Of a DNA stretch of 64,000 bases, positions 11,033 through 23,700 are shown piece by piece; the stretch's first letter is position 1; each line of letters opens with the position of its first letter. A program made the translations under genes and the position numbers. The DNA comes from Bedellia somnulentella. Its lineage: Eukaryota > Arthropoda > Insecta > Lepidoptera > Bedelliidae. The stretch covers positions 12,508,567 to 12,572,566 of the forward strand of contig OY755170.1 in assembly GCA_963576735.1 (NCBI GenBank), read 5' to 3'. The notes under the pieces are model-generated. The model had not been told where the DNA came from. It was given only the letters and a program-made list of their open reading frames with translations, and searched no databases.

Positions 11033-11530
11033 ACGTTCACGCCGAATATCCCCGAAGGGGTTGGCAGAGGTACTAATACTTCTGAACATCACGTGACTTT
11101 GTCACCTGGTGTTCAGAGTACCTACGTTTTGCATGGACAGTATACTCACGTGATAGGGGGCAGGCTGCGCCGTTCGCCGTTTTGTACGAATACACTGTCA
11201 CATGACTAAGTACAACTCAGCCATGTGGGTTTCCTCACGATGTTTTCCCTCACCGTTAACAACCATGATAAATAACCCAAACATTTGTCTTTAGAAAAGA
11301 CTAACGCCCGATTTCTGAATGGAGTATTCCAGCTGAGAACGACTTAAGTATCGTTTTGTCTCATTCAGTTGTTAGGATTTCAATGCGACAGAACGATACT
11401 TAAGTTGTTCTCAGCTGGAATACTCAATTCAGAAATCGGGCGAAATTGGTGTAGGCCCGACCCAGGATTTGAACACTAGTCGTTTGCACGATAACCGAGT
11501 GTTCTACCCACTGGGCTATCACGGTTGCTA
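11033..11530 (-). repeat. tRNA-headed SINE family B with nested MITE
   Basis: Minus-strand SINE: its tRNA-like head (A-box-like GATAGCCCAGTGGG, T-arm-like TTCAAATCC) is at 11465-11527 and the 3' hairpin (CCCCGAAGGGG) at 11045. Bases 11305-11442 are a palindromic MITE inserted in the SINE body between AAAAGAC and AAATTGG. Confidence 0.85.
11305..11442. mobile_element. 138-bp palindromic MITE
   Basis: CGCCCGATTTCTGAAT at one end is inverted at the other (TCAGAAATCGGGCG), and the complementarity continues (CCAGCTGAGAACGACTTAAG) almost to the centre. Inserted in a SINE whose uninterrupted form is known from other copies, so the boundaries are clear. Confidence 0.85.
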
Positions 11531-11618
11531 CATTTTAATTAGAATCTATTACAGACTCTAATGATAAACAAAGAAATGAAATGATTTATTAACTATAAAG
11601 TTTTATTTTTATTTTTAG

Positions 11619-11723
11619 ATTGCAAAGAAGCTCAGCCTGTTCCCAGACCAGTAACCAGACCAAGTAATGATAGCAAAATGTTTAAAAAAATGGATCGCAC
11701 GGACACTGTTAAAAGTAGAAAGG
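11619..11723 (+). CDS. CEP350: CEP350-like gene, first visible exon
   Basis: Acceptor TTTTATTTTTAG, donor GGTGAGT. Reads CKEAQPVPRPVTRPSNDSK and then a basic stretch. It starts two bases into a codon and ends with one base over, matching the next exon. It is the weakest exon because it is short and low complexity. Confidence 0.6.
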
Positions 11724-14700
11724 GTGAGTTATTGTATTTACTATCTAAAGAAAGTGAGATTCTCCTTTAATATTTTTAATACAAGTAATGATATTGGCCA
11801 AACAGTCTAATCTTCACATCGAGAATGATAATAGGCATACATATCTCTTCTAACCCCTATTAACATTTATATCTGCCTCGCTCACACAAAAACGAATGAT
11901 ATTCCAATCGGCGATATTCGACAAAGCCAACAATAACTCCATAGTTGTCGTTGGTTTCACCGACTAGTAAGCGCCAGAATTAATATTATTATATGCTTCA
12001 GACCATCTAAGCGGAGAGAGAGACACGAATATATAATATATTTTACAAGCAGTTAGAAAAGGTACGAATGCTTTTATTGTCTCGATGTGAAGAGTTGACA
12101 TCCAGTATTGTGTCTCAATTGAACATTTTCTAGAGATATCAAAACTAAAGCTGCCAGTCTCTTGATATCTGTGTAAGAATCATGCAGTTTCGTTCGATAG
12201 TCTCTATCTACCGCAATGGGAATAAGGGGCGCTTATAAGTAATTAAATAAATATTATGTGATGTGGTTAGATGTACTTGAAGTTACGTTATGATCTTTAT
12301 TACTCAAATTATAAATTTTGTATGAAAATTAATTAATTACGTTGCAGTATGACTATTAATATCTTGGATGTTTGCTGAATAAATAATGTTATTGCCATTG
12401 TGGTATTGCGAACATTGGAACTTCAAATGATTTTAGGTTTTCAGGCAAAACAAACCAATAAATTCTCTATTTAAAACACATGCACTATAATTTCTATACA
12501 CTATTGAAGTTTTTCTGCAACTTCGCTTAAGGTTTTTTGTATTGACTACATTAATAATAAATCTAAATTAAATAAGCATTTCATCCTTAATTATTAGTTA
12601 TGCTTTATTACGTTGCCCTATACTATTATCATAAATTTACTTACACCATTTGTTCCCGTTGGAAGAGACAAAAACTATCGATCGCCACTTTGTACGAACC
12701 TAGCAACTCTAGTTTTATTTACAACTATCAATCTAATTATGAATGTTTAAAAAATAACTTGTATTCAATTTCATGATTTCAGAGATAACTAAAGTTAACT
12801 CCAGAGTAACTAATTACCTTCTTCATGAGAACTCCAATAGAGGTTCCAGTAAATCTTCAATCAGCAAAGAAAATGATGTATTTAAAATAACAACATCCAA
12901 AAGTTTTAGAAGAAATACTAATTTAAATATAAATGTACCATTAGAAACTAAGCCTTATAATAAGAAAACCGATAGGAATGGCGATTTCATATATACAAAT
13001 AACCGTAGCACATACGTCGACGTGAGAGTAAAAGCAGTTAAAGATGGAGATAAACCCTCAGCGACATCAACGCCAGAAAAGCAAGTTATCTCAATTATAA
13101 AAACATTCAAAAGGAAAGAAGTAGGAAAAGAAGATTCTAAGAAAGATGTGCCTACTGAAACAAGCCCGGTTTCAAAAGATGCGCAAATAGTCGAGAAACC
13201 AGTTCAAAATCTAGAAATAGATAAATTATCACAATTGAAAATGACTTCTGCAACACCTCCAAATTCGCCACAAAATAAACTTGCAGCTGCTGGACCTATA
13301 CACAAATGTGACACTGGGCCGCCGGTACAACTAGATATCAATACCGTAAATAACATTATTAATACGATTAACATGCGCCACATGAAGGCAAAGATGATCA
13401 AAGAAGAAAATTTGCAAACAGCAAAGGTTATCTATAATAATGTTATTGACAATGTTCTCAACTTCCACAAAGATGAGGTCTCGGACGGCAAACTAGATGT
13501 TAGCAGTGAGTCAACTAGTCAACTATTGTTAACCTACCCCTATAATTTAGTCTCTGTATATAAGTCAGAGATTTTAAATTGCCATTCCGACAATGACTTA
13601 ACGGGGAATAATTCTAGTCATATATCTAAGTCCACTTTATATTTGGAGGAAACAAAGAAAAGTAAGACGCATGTGAATCACACTAGTTTAGAAAAAGTAT
13701 CAGCATCCATATTGGATATTAAACCGGAGAAGAAAACAACTTGCCACGCTGATGACACAACAGAGTTATTTGAAAGAGAATTGAATTTTATCAATACTTT
13801 TTGTGCATCAGTCTTATTTTTAGAAAAATGTTTTGTAGCTAATAAGAGTTTACGCTTTGATCAATTTAAGCATAATGAGTGTGTTAATAAACGCTCTTAC
13901 AACGCCGAACAGTTAGATGAAAGGGATACTTTAACTTTAGACGAAGAAACAAACTCTGTTGCTATGGCGTCAAAAAGTCTATGTTTGGTACGTATTTTTT
14001 ACATTTTAATAAAGTAACATCACATTTTCTTTACCTGGGTTCAGAGTATCCACGTTTTTCATGGCAAAATGCGTTCAGGTGCTAAGGACCAGGCCTATCG
14101 CCGCTTTGTACGAATACACTGTCACATGTTTTAGCGCTACTCGGCCATGTAAGTTTCCTTGCGATGTTTTCCTTTTCTGTTAACTAACATGATGAAAAAC
14201 GCACACCTATGACTTTAGAAAAGACAAATTGGGCCAGATTCCCAATTTCAAATTGTGTCTGCTGCTGCCTCTGAGGCGGTGGTTATCCCACTGAGCTATC
14301 ACAGTTCAATCAGCTCCAAAACTTTAGTAATCTGCACCAAAACTATATGTTCGATTTTTCTTGTTGTGTGTTGTCTTTCTATATCTCTGCTAATAAAATT
14401 TTATGTTTTACAGCTAAACTTACTGATTCAAGATGAACAGAGGCGCGCTAGAAATCTCCTTTTTGTTCTTAAAATGCGAGAGGATGCTCTAAAAGATTTT
14501 ACTAAATCACAAATTCTCTGGTTAGAAAATAAGAAGAAACAAGAAAATACCGATATACCTACACTTAAAAAGAAACAAAGAGGTGCTTTATTGAAGCTCC
14601 AGCAAGAATGTGGGGAAATGCAAAGAATGCGAAAAATGTTACTCACATTATCTCAAAAGAGAAAAGCTGCTTTAATGAAAACTAAGAAAAGTTTAGAAAT

Positions 14701-17700
14701 AAAAATGTCCAGTGATGACGTCGTAGAAAAAATATTATGTAGTAAGAAAAAAGTAAGGAAAATTCCAGATCGAACAAATGTCCCTTTAAAATGCTTCGAA
14801 ATCGGCAGCAGTGGGTGTGAAGACAGCGCTCCCAAAGACAGGATACCTGAAATCACTCCTGCACTAGAACTGGGTATAACGCAAGATGTGAGCGTTCCCA
14901 GAATAGATAATATAGTAGATAAAAATTGCGTGGTTGTAGACGGCAACTTTTTGAATATAATATTCCGGGATTTAAAAATGCCCCAGATTTTTACTAATGG
15001 TAAACAGTATGAAGTGAACGAAGAAGCACTAAGATGTGTTGTCAATTCTTCAAGTACATCTAAAGTGCTGGAAATAAACATAGCAGATAAATCAATAGAA
15101 CCAAACAAGACTGAATCGAAGAGTTCGACGCCGTCCACAGCGCGGAGCTTAGTGGAGGAGTTGGATAATTATTACAAAAACTTGGTGGACGACGATCACA
15201 AATATTCCTTAGGTGAGAAAGAACCTGAGTCTGAAGAATCTCAAGATAAACAGCCGCAGACGGTGCCTTTATCAGAGGAGGTATCCGAGTTTTTCAAAAC
15301 ATTACAATATTTATATGAGTCAGAGGAAAACATAGCAAACTCGGATACGCTGGTCAATACAAACGCGGTAGAAGTTGAGCCTATTGTTAATGATTCTCTT
15401 GAGAAACAAAACAGCGAGGATGACATTTTTGTGTCAGCCAGTAAGTTAAAATTATAGATTATGAATTAAAAAGTCCCCTTTAGACTAGGTTTTAACTTTT
15501 GATACATTTTTAGAAAGCAGCAGCGAGCTAGCAGCGATAACCCAGGGTGATGAAGAATGTCGGACGCCAGCGTCCACAAGTACGGCTGATGAGGATTACA
15601 AATCTTTGGATAGTGGTCAGGCGTCGGTGGAACTGAGTAGTGCAGACCTTTCGGTAGCGGATCAGGAGGCGGAAACGCTTCGACAGCAACAGTTGGCCAT
15701 TGAGCAAGAGGTATGCTATTTTATCAATTTCTTAATAATTAAACTCAAATGTTCACGCCGTATATACCCTCAGAAGTGGCACTGGATTTTAATGTCCCCT
15801 GTCGTTCAGAGTATCCAGATTTTGCTTGAACCGTGCACTACATAATATATCGCAAGCTTATCGCCTATTTTATTATTACCGTCAACAACTATGATACATT
15901 AACCACGAATATGACTTAAATAAAATACATTGTTGCAAGCGAGACTCAGGATTCGAACCCATGCTTTCCTATATGATAGACTGAGCTCACATTGGCTAGA
16001 TCTAATCAAAACAGTGAATTTTGTTGCTGATGTATGTGAAATCCTCGGCTATATCCTTACATAAATAACCATTTATCGCTTCGAGTATCTTTATATATTA
16101 TTTCTGTAAGCCTCTTTCTTGCCCGGAAGCCTGTGACGCGATGAGTTAAGCTAGAAATTTGGTTCAGGTATCGTTTTGTACAGTTCGCGGCCGTGGTGTG
16201 CACAAAATTCAGACATCTGATGTAGCTGGATTAAGTTAATTGTTACAGAATTTCAAAGTTTCGATTTTGGCCCATAGACTTTGCTTGAGTGTCATAAGCG
16301 CGCGCAAACTTTAGTCGATCAGAGATGCGCTGTGATTGGTCGGATTTTTTTCAAACTGGCCAATCAGAAAAATTCACTAGAAATTCAAAAGAGCTGCGCT
16401 GTGATTGGTCGGAAATTATAAAAAAAACTTCCGATTCTCGGAATCGTCTGTCCTAGTATCCAAATTAGCTGGGTTGGAAAAATGGATTTGCTCTCGGATG
16501 TTGAGTCCGTTTTTACATTATGCACAAAGCCTTTATAATTAAACAAAAAATTACCAACTCTTAATTCACTATTCTGCAGACGGAACTGTGAGTCTTGAAC
16601 GAAATCATCACAATCAATGTAAATTTTTAAACTTTTTTTTTTTGGTAGATGTGTTATCTTGGTACTTGACGCTTTTTAATAAACTTTCTAAAAATACTGC
16701 TATATTTGGATGTTTTACTTTAATCTTTTCAGATAGGTTGGTACAGTTATCCAAAATTAATAATTCGCATGCAGATCTTCGATAATTTTCGTATTCCGGA
16801 AAAAACTTAAATAATTGAATCGAAAGCGCCCTTAACGATGCACTTTCATTTTGCACCTTGTCTTAAAGTAATACGAGTCTATATCATGTGTTCTCAAACG
16901 AAAACGATTCGGGCGGGCGTTGGCTGTCACCGGGCAGTCAAAGGTCCGTCAATGTCAATCGTCTTTCTTTACATATTATTGGTGACATATCTCTGTGTGG
17001 AATTATGTAGAGCTGCTATCATGCACCCTTCTTGGGTTTGTTTTCAAAGCAAGCTCCATTTACTCCCAACTTTTGTGTTAGGTTTGTCACAGAACTCCTC
17101 CTAAACGGTTGATCCGATCACAACCCAATTTTGCACGATGGTTCAAGACATCAAGGACAAGGTTTTAAAAGTAAGTAAAAGTAAGTAAATCCAACAAAGA
17201 TTGTTGCATATTTGCAACAGTGTGGATATCCTTGATTTTGGACTTATCGAACATCACGAAAATTGACATGGAATCATCGAATCAAATTCCATTGCTGATA
17301 AATTATGACATGCACTTACCACTCTATATAAATATCGTCTCCCGATGCTCGGGGAACACGATCGTTGCCGAATAGTTGCGAAGATTTCTATGTGCATTAT
17401 TAATTTTGGAGAACTGTAAGTAAGTAAGTATATTATTCAAGTGCTTAATATTATTTATGCACTTGAGTGTACATTAGCAGTTTGGTAAATCGGAGAACAC
17501 TCAAATCATACATTCCTACCTAGCTAATTTGGATACTAGGACAGACGATTCCGAGAATCCAAACTAGGTTGGATTTTCCAGGTTGGAAGATCGGACTAAC
17601 CCAAAATGAAAACATAGCCGAAACTAATGGGCGTATGTGCTTGCTTTTCTGAGCATAGCTTTTCAAAACGGGGCTCTAGATTGGAAATAGGTAGTACTTA

Positions 17701-20700
17701 TTTTTGATTACTTCAACTGCAGAAAAAAAGCCTGTTTCGCACAAGTACGATGTCGCAAATGGTAGCAAAACCTTCAATGCCGCAGTGTTGATGACAAGAT
17801 ATTCATGAGAAACTAGGCTCCAAATTTCAAGCAGTCTGTCTTTGTCGTATTAGAGTTGGGTGGGGTCACAGAACAGTTCAATCTGTGTTCTTCCTCAAAG
17901 TGTTGTTGGTGGGGTCCACTGAAAAGAGTTCCTAACCTAGTCGTATTGCTCGTATCGTAGATTTTCAGGAACTGCTTACGCTCATTTGAGATGGTCGCGT
18001 AGATACAAACTACCAAATTCCTTCGCGATGCCCTTGGGTTAATGCTGCGTCGCCCCATTGCGTCGCGACGCACATTTAGGGAAGCTAGCCTAGGGTAATA
18101 TTCCATACACAAACGAGCGCGATAACCGTTTGCTCAACCGTTTTTTTAACGGCTAATACTCAACTGAAGAACCAAATCCCTCTTACACATCTAATCCAAC
18201 ATTTAAACTTCAGAAATATCTTTACCCTATAATGATAAATCCAATTGAAACTCCAGATCAAAGAGCTAGAGCGCCAGCAGCTGCTCGTAGTCCGCGAGAT
18301 CCCGGACAAGCCACCGCCGCCGTATACGCCGCCAGTAGACAGCCGTGCGCCCCCCGCCCCGCCCTTCCCCGCGCACCTCACCGTGGACACCGTGCTGAGA
18401 GTACTGGAGAACCCGCGTCGCGGAGAATCCAGCGACAGCTTCGAGGCTTTCATCAGCGATTATTGCGACGAGGTGCGGGAGAAACAGGTATGTGTAAAAA
18501 TTTAGCAACCAGAGACCTATGAAATATTTTGATACTGTTGATACATAGACACACTAACGGCTACTATTGCGCGTGCTCGATAACCCGTGTCGCGGACACA
18601 TCAGCGACAGCTTCGAGGCGTTCATCAGCAATTACAATGACGAGGTGACCAGACACAGACAAAGTACACGCCGCCAGTCGACGGTTGAACGCCGCCCGTG
18701 CCGCCGTTCCCCGCGCACTTCACCGTGGACCTGAGAGCTGAGAGTACTGGAGAATCCGCGCCGCGGAGAATCCAGTGACAGCTTCGAGGCTTTCATCAGC
18801 GATTATTGCGACGAGGTGCGGGAGAAAAAGGTAGGAGTACTTTACGTTCTAATACTGGAGACGTTTTTGTTACTTGGTGTAACCCACGCCAGCCACAGCA
18901 CACCAGCGACAGCTTGTGACAACTTGGACGAGGTGCAGGAGAAACAGGTATGGCCTGTGCGGCTTCACCATGACTTTATGTATGTCGGGCAGCTGAGAGC
19001 CGCCGTTACAGGGCAAAGGTGAGTCTACCTAAGCTAAATCGGATAGATGAGAAACAGGTATGTTTTCTTCTCTACGTTACTTTAGCAGCACGAGACGTGA
19101 TTGACATGTGTTTAGACAGTTTAGATAAATAGATATACCCACTTTAACACTGTATTGCGGGTAAACCAACGACAGCTTCGAGGTGTAAATTAGTGAATAG
19201 CCGCGTACTGACTGAGCGAGCCGCAGCCGCCGAGCAAAGCCTCGGTCAGTCAGGACGTGCCGCGCCCGCGGCAAACGCCCGCGCTACCTCGCCCGAGCGT
19301 ACCGCGGCCCGAACCAAGAGTTGTCGGTTTTTATCAAAGATCAAATCATCAAAAAAGACGTTAGTGTTTTGCCTCGCTCATTCGTTGTGTGTTAGTTGGG
19401 CGGTCTCTGTTCAAGTAAAAGTAAAACTGAGCATCGTGCGTGCCCCAGCCTCGCCGTGGCTCGGCCTTGCCGCGCAATTAAGAAATTTGTTATGGTACTG
19501 ACTGAGCGAGGCTGCCTCGCGCGGCATGTGTACCGCGGCAAACGTCCGAGGCTGCCTCGCGAGGCTGCTCGGTCAGTGCGCGCCTAATACGGCAATGAGT
19601 CGCGGGAGTAACGTTTTGTTTTTACGTACTTACAACGGCTTTAAATCCTATAATCGGGTAGCCAGAGCTGCAGAATTTAAAATTAATAACCACTTTTGGA
19701 AGTTGAGTTGGGAAAAGATCGTATAATAAAGGTGGCGAATAAACTAAGACATATTAGAAAAGTAATATGGACAGTTTTTTTATACCTATTGGTAGAACCT
19801 ACTAAATCTCTCCAAAAACATTATGTAATATACTAGCCAAGTCTCGATAGAGCTGCTTGTTTATCTCTAAAAAGTAAAAATATAGTTAGGCAGTACTCTT
19901 ATTATGTTTTCTCATCAGCGTGACCAGGTAGTCCAGATCTTCCATAAACCTTGTTCTTTATGAGGGCGTTAAAATCTACCTCTGTACCAAATTTCAGTTC
20001 TCTAGGTATATGAGAAGTACTAATTCTATTTTGATGATCAGTGAGTCAGTCAGTCAGTGTCGAAAATGCAAAACTTTGCATTAGCTTAACTTCGGAATTG
20101 ATCTACCGACTTGAAATTTTGGATTTCAAGTGTGTGATTACAAATTTCTAGGTGACGCAAATTTCAAGAAAATAAAATACATACATACATACATATACTC
20201 ACGGCTGTAAATCCCTACAAGGGGTAGCCAGAGCTGAGGAACTAGAAGTTCCTCGGCCACTTTTGGAAAGTAGAGTGGGGAAAAGATGGTAAAAATAAAG
20301 GTTGTTGGTGATGGGTCTCCAACCGCATCGCCCAAAAATACCTTAATAGCCCCAATACCGTTAGTCGCCTCTTACGTACACCCACCGGAAGAAATGGGGT
20401 AGTGCTATTCTAAGCCGACACTACACAGCAAAAAAATAAAAATAAATAATAAAATAAATATTTTCAATAATGTTTTCTATTCAGGTGGCCCAAAGTGGAG
20501 AGCCGTGGGATGCTACAGAGTTTTTGCCAAAGAAACTGGAGACCGACATTGAAACATTCGCAAAGGGCACTACCGCCTTGCTCGAAGACTTACTCAATTT
20601 TAAACCCAATAACACCAAGCCTACAGGTAAGACATATATTTGTTTAAATTTGATAGCTTGGATGGGTAGCAATCGAAAAGCTCGTGTCATCTGTCAATTG

Positions 20701-23700
20701 AAAAGAAATTGTATCATCTGAAATTCCGTAATGTCTGGAGACAAAGATCTTCTAGCAGTGTAGTTGCAGGTTAATACATACGGCACAGAGATAGCCAATG
20801 GGCCTCGTAGAAATATCCGGATAACGCATAGAGCTCCTAAACTTAACTTGCAATGGGCAACGCAAATCTCAAAATCAATTAGAAAATGCTTACTACACAA
20901 TGGATTTGACAGCTCAATTCAGTGACTACAATGACACTTTTAGCCATAGTGAGCGCTGTGATTGTTACGGCCAAAAGTATATATATTTAACAAACCCAAT
21001 CATTCTTAACAAAGGTCCTAAATGAACAAAACAATGAATACAATTCATGTTATTGAAAGTAAAATAGAATTCAAAACATGTCTTCTTATAGTTGGCTTTA
21101 TAAAAAATCGAGTAACTCACAAAGCCTAAAGAAGAGCTATATAGAGCGGTAAACGATTTTCATTAAAAAATATGTATGGCTTCATATGTATGCTTAGAAA
21201 AACACGAAAAACAAGCAATATTTTATAGCAAATGACTAAGTTATTTTACCACTTCATAGTTTTAATCTAACGTATTACAACTAATAAAGGTAAACACGGC
21301 ATTAGGCAGTAGGGCACAGTTTGGTTAGTCTGTTTTAAGTTGTACAGGTTCAGTTGGTTGGAGGGGAACATTTCAAAATCATTGCATTATTCCAATATTT
21401 CTGGCAGAAAAACTATGTTTGTTTATCTCTTGAGGTTTTTCACTCGTGAAAATTTCCGAAGTTCCGCCAGTCACAAGAATATTATTGCGTAGCACAACAC
21501 TATTCGCCTGTCAAACTCACCGGTATAACAAACCGGACACTTTTTTCGTGTCCGTTCTGTTCGACAGCGCAGGCGAACAAAGCGGACTTTTTTTTATCCG
21601 TTCGTCATACCGGTATAACAAACAGTATGAAAGAACGGACTAGACGAATATTTCCTCGGACCCAACAAAATTTGAAATTGTGATGATGTGAAATAGGACC
21701 TGAGCGAAAAGCTTCCGCAATTTCTGTTTCGGTTACTTCAGTTCCAATTTTTTAGCCGTTAAAAGTATTAGGTGTTCCAGCTGCTCATTAGGTAGTTCCG
21801 ACAAACCAAGTTGGTTCCTCATAGATGTTTGGTGTCTGTTTTCTTGGTTTTCTTCCAATAAACTAAATTCTTGTTCTTGCTTTGCGAACTTTTTCTCAAA
21901 GTCTTGCAGCTTTTTGTCAAAATTGGCTGTTAGCTCATGCACCTCTTGCTGTAGTTGTCGGATTTCTTCTATAAACATTGATATAGAATGCGGTTCTTGA
22001 TCGTTCGACAATCTTTTGGTACCTCTTGTAATATTGATGTTGTTAGTACAGGTATATGTATCGTCGAATGCATCCAGGTTAATTCCAGGTCTTACAGGCG
22101 TTAACGTGTTGTCAGTTTTGGGTATTCCACATTTGCAAGATGGACAGATCCAGACTTTTTTATTTTGTTCGGAATAGAGGCGAAAAGCATCCATCTTAAT
22201 ATTCAAACATTTCAGATCATATAAATTGGTACACCTTGAGCATTGCATATATTTTAGAGATTTTATTGGTAGGCCACATGCATTGCACTGCGTCGACATG
22301 GTAAAAGTATAAAAACGTGTTGATCGCAAGCGAAATGCACAAAGAGTATTCTATATCGAGTACTTATTTTTTGATTGATTGATTTGGTGAGTTGGCTCCA
22401 AACAACTAGCACCCAGAGTCGTATTGTAAATATAAGTAGTAACACGAAGAAGGCTGTAAAACTGACGGTGTTACAAAACGTCAGAGCTGTTCTGTTTGTA
22501 ATTATTTTGGTTTGGGGCACAGATCTGTATTTGAATAGATAACGCAAGTGACATTTCTTGTATAGAAACCAAGCGTGCCATTATTTTTCCACCTACTGTG
22601 ACGTCACATGAGCAATTTAGTGATGGGAACTCCCCGTCAGCGCGTTAACGATTCAATCGATTATATTCGAGTGCATCGACAGACGAATGATAAATTGACA
22701 GAAGAATGATAAATCTAGAATTACACCTGTTTTTCAATAACGCTATTTTCTCATGGTCTCATTTTTATTCTGAGCAACTCTTCCTACATTATTTTCCTCC
22801 ACCACTACATCTTCTCGGAGAACAACGATCTAAATCAGTGAGTTAATGAGTCAGTTAGTCTGTGAGTAGTTCAGTAGCCTTTATTATTATAATAACTTGT
22901 CCTTATTGATAACCTACCCAATTAAATAAAAATTAACTAAAAAACCCCGAGAAGAAATTTTATGTACAAAAAGGAAAGCCAGTAGAAGGCGCTATGACAA
23001 AATATAATACAACAAAGAACTAATTCGGATTTGAAAAAAAAAAACAAATAAAATAACTTCTGGAGAAGGAAAAATATACAAGTATTTTTTTTTTCGTTGT
23101 CTGTTTTTCTCCAGGCTGTATCTCATAAACAGTGATAACTAGAAAGCTGAAATTTTCACAAATGACGTATTTCTGTTGCCGCTATAACAACAAATACAAG
23201 TAAAAAAGGATTTTAAGGGGGGCCCCTTACAATAAACGTGTTTTTTTTTCCGTTTTTGTTTGCTCAATATTAAAACGTTAATAGTAGATACTTAAAATTT
23301 TCACAGTATATTTACTTGTATATCACCTTTCAAAATAAATAATTAAATAACAGTAAAGTAAATATCAAAGGGGCTCCCATACAAAAACGATATTTTCTAT
23401 TATAGATGATTGTACGGAACTCTTCGTTTGTTCAATATTGAAAAAATCAACAAAGTAGTGTAACAAACTCTTCAACATTAGCTGAATATGTAGAATTATC
23501 AGAAGCAGTAACACAATTAAATTTTCTCATTTGTGTAATGAATGATGTCTTTACTAAGGTTTGTAAACCAGTTAAAATCTATGAAGATAATTCAGCAGCT
23601 GTAACTATTTCTAAGTATGGAAACTTTACAAAGAATTCTAAGCACATTGAAGTTCACTATCATTTTGTAAATTAAAATGTTTAGCAGGGAAGTATACAAA

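Noticed and set aside
14255..14413. Upstream extension of the 14255-15457 open frame with a membrane-like segment
   Set aside because: It reads through the tRNA-headed SINE and the intron; a good acceptor at 14413 and phase match with 13987 set the exon start.
17813..18112. 99-codon minus frame before the Pro-rich exon
   Set aside because: No motif, no splice context, adjacent to transposon debris.
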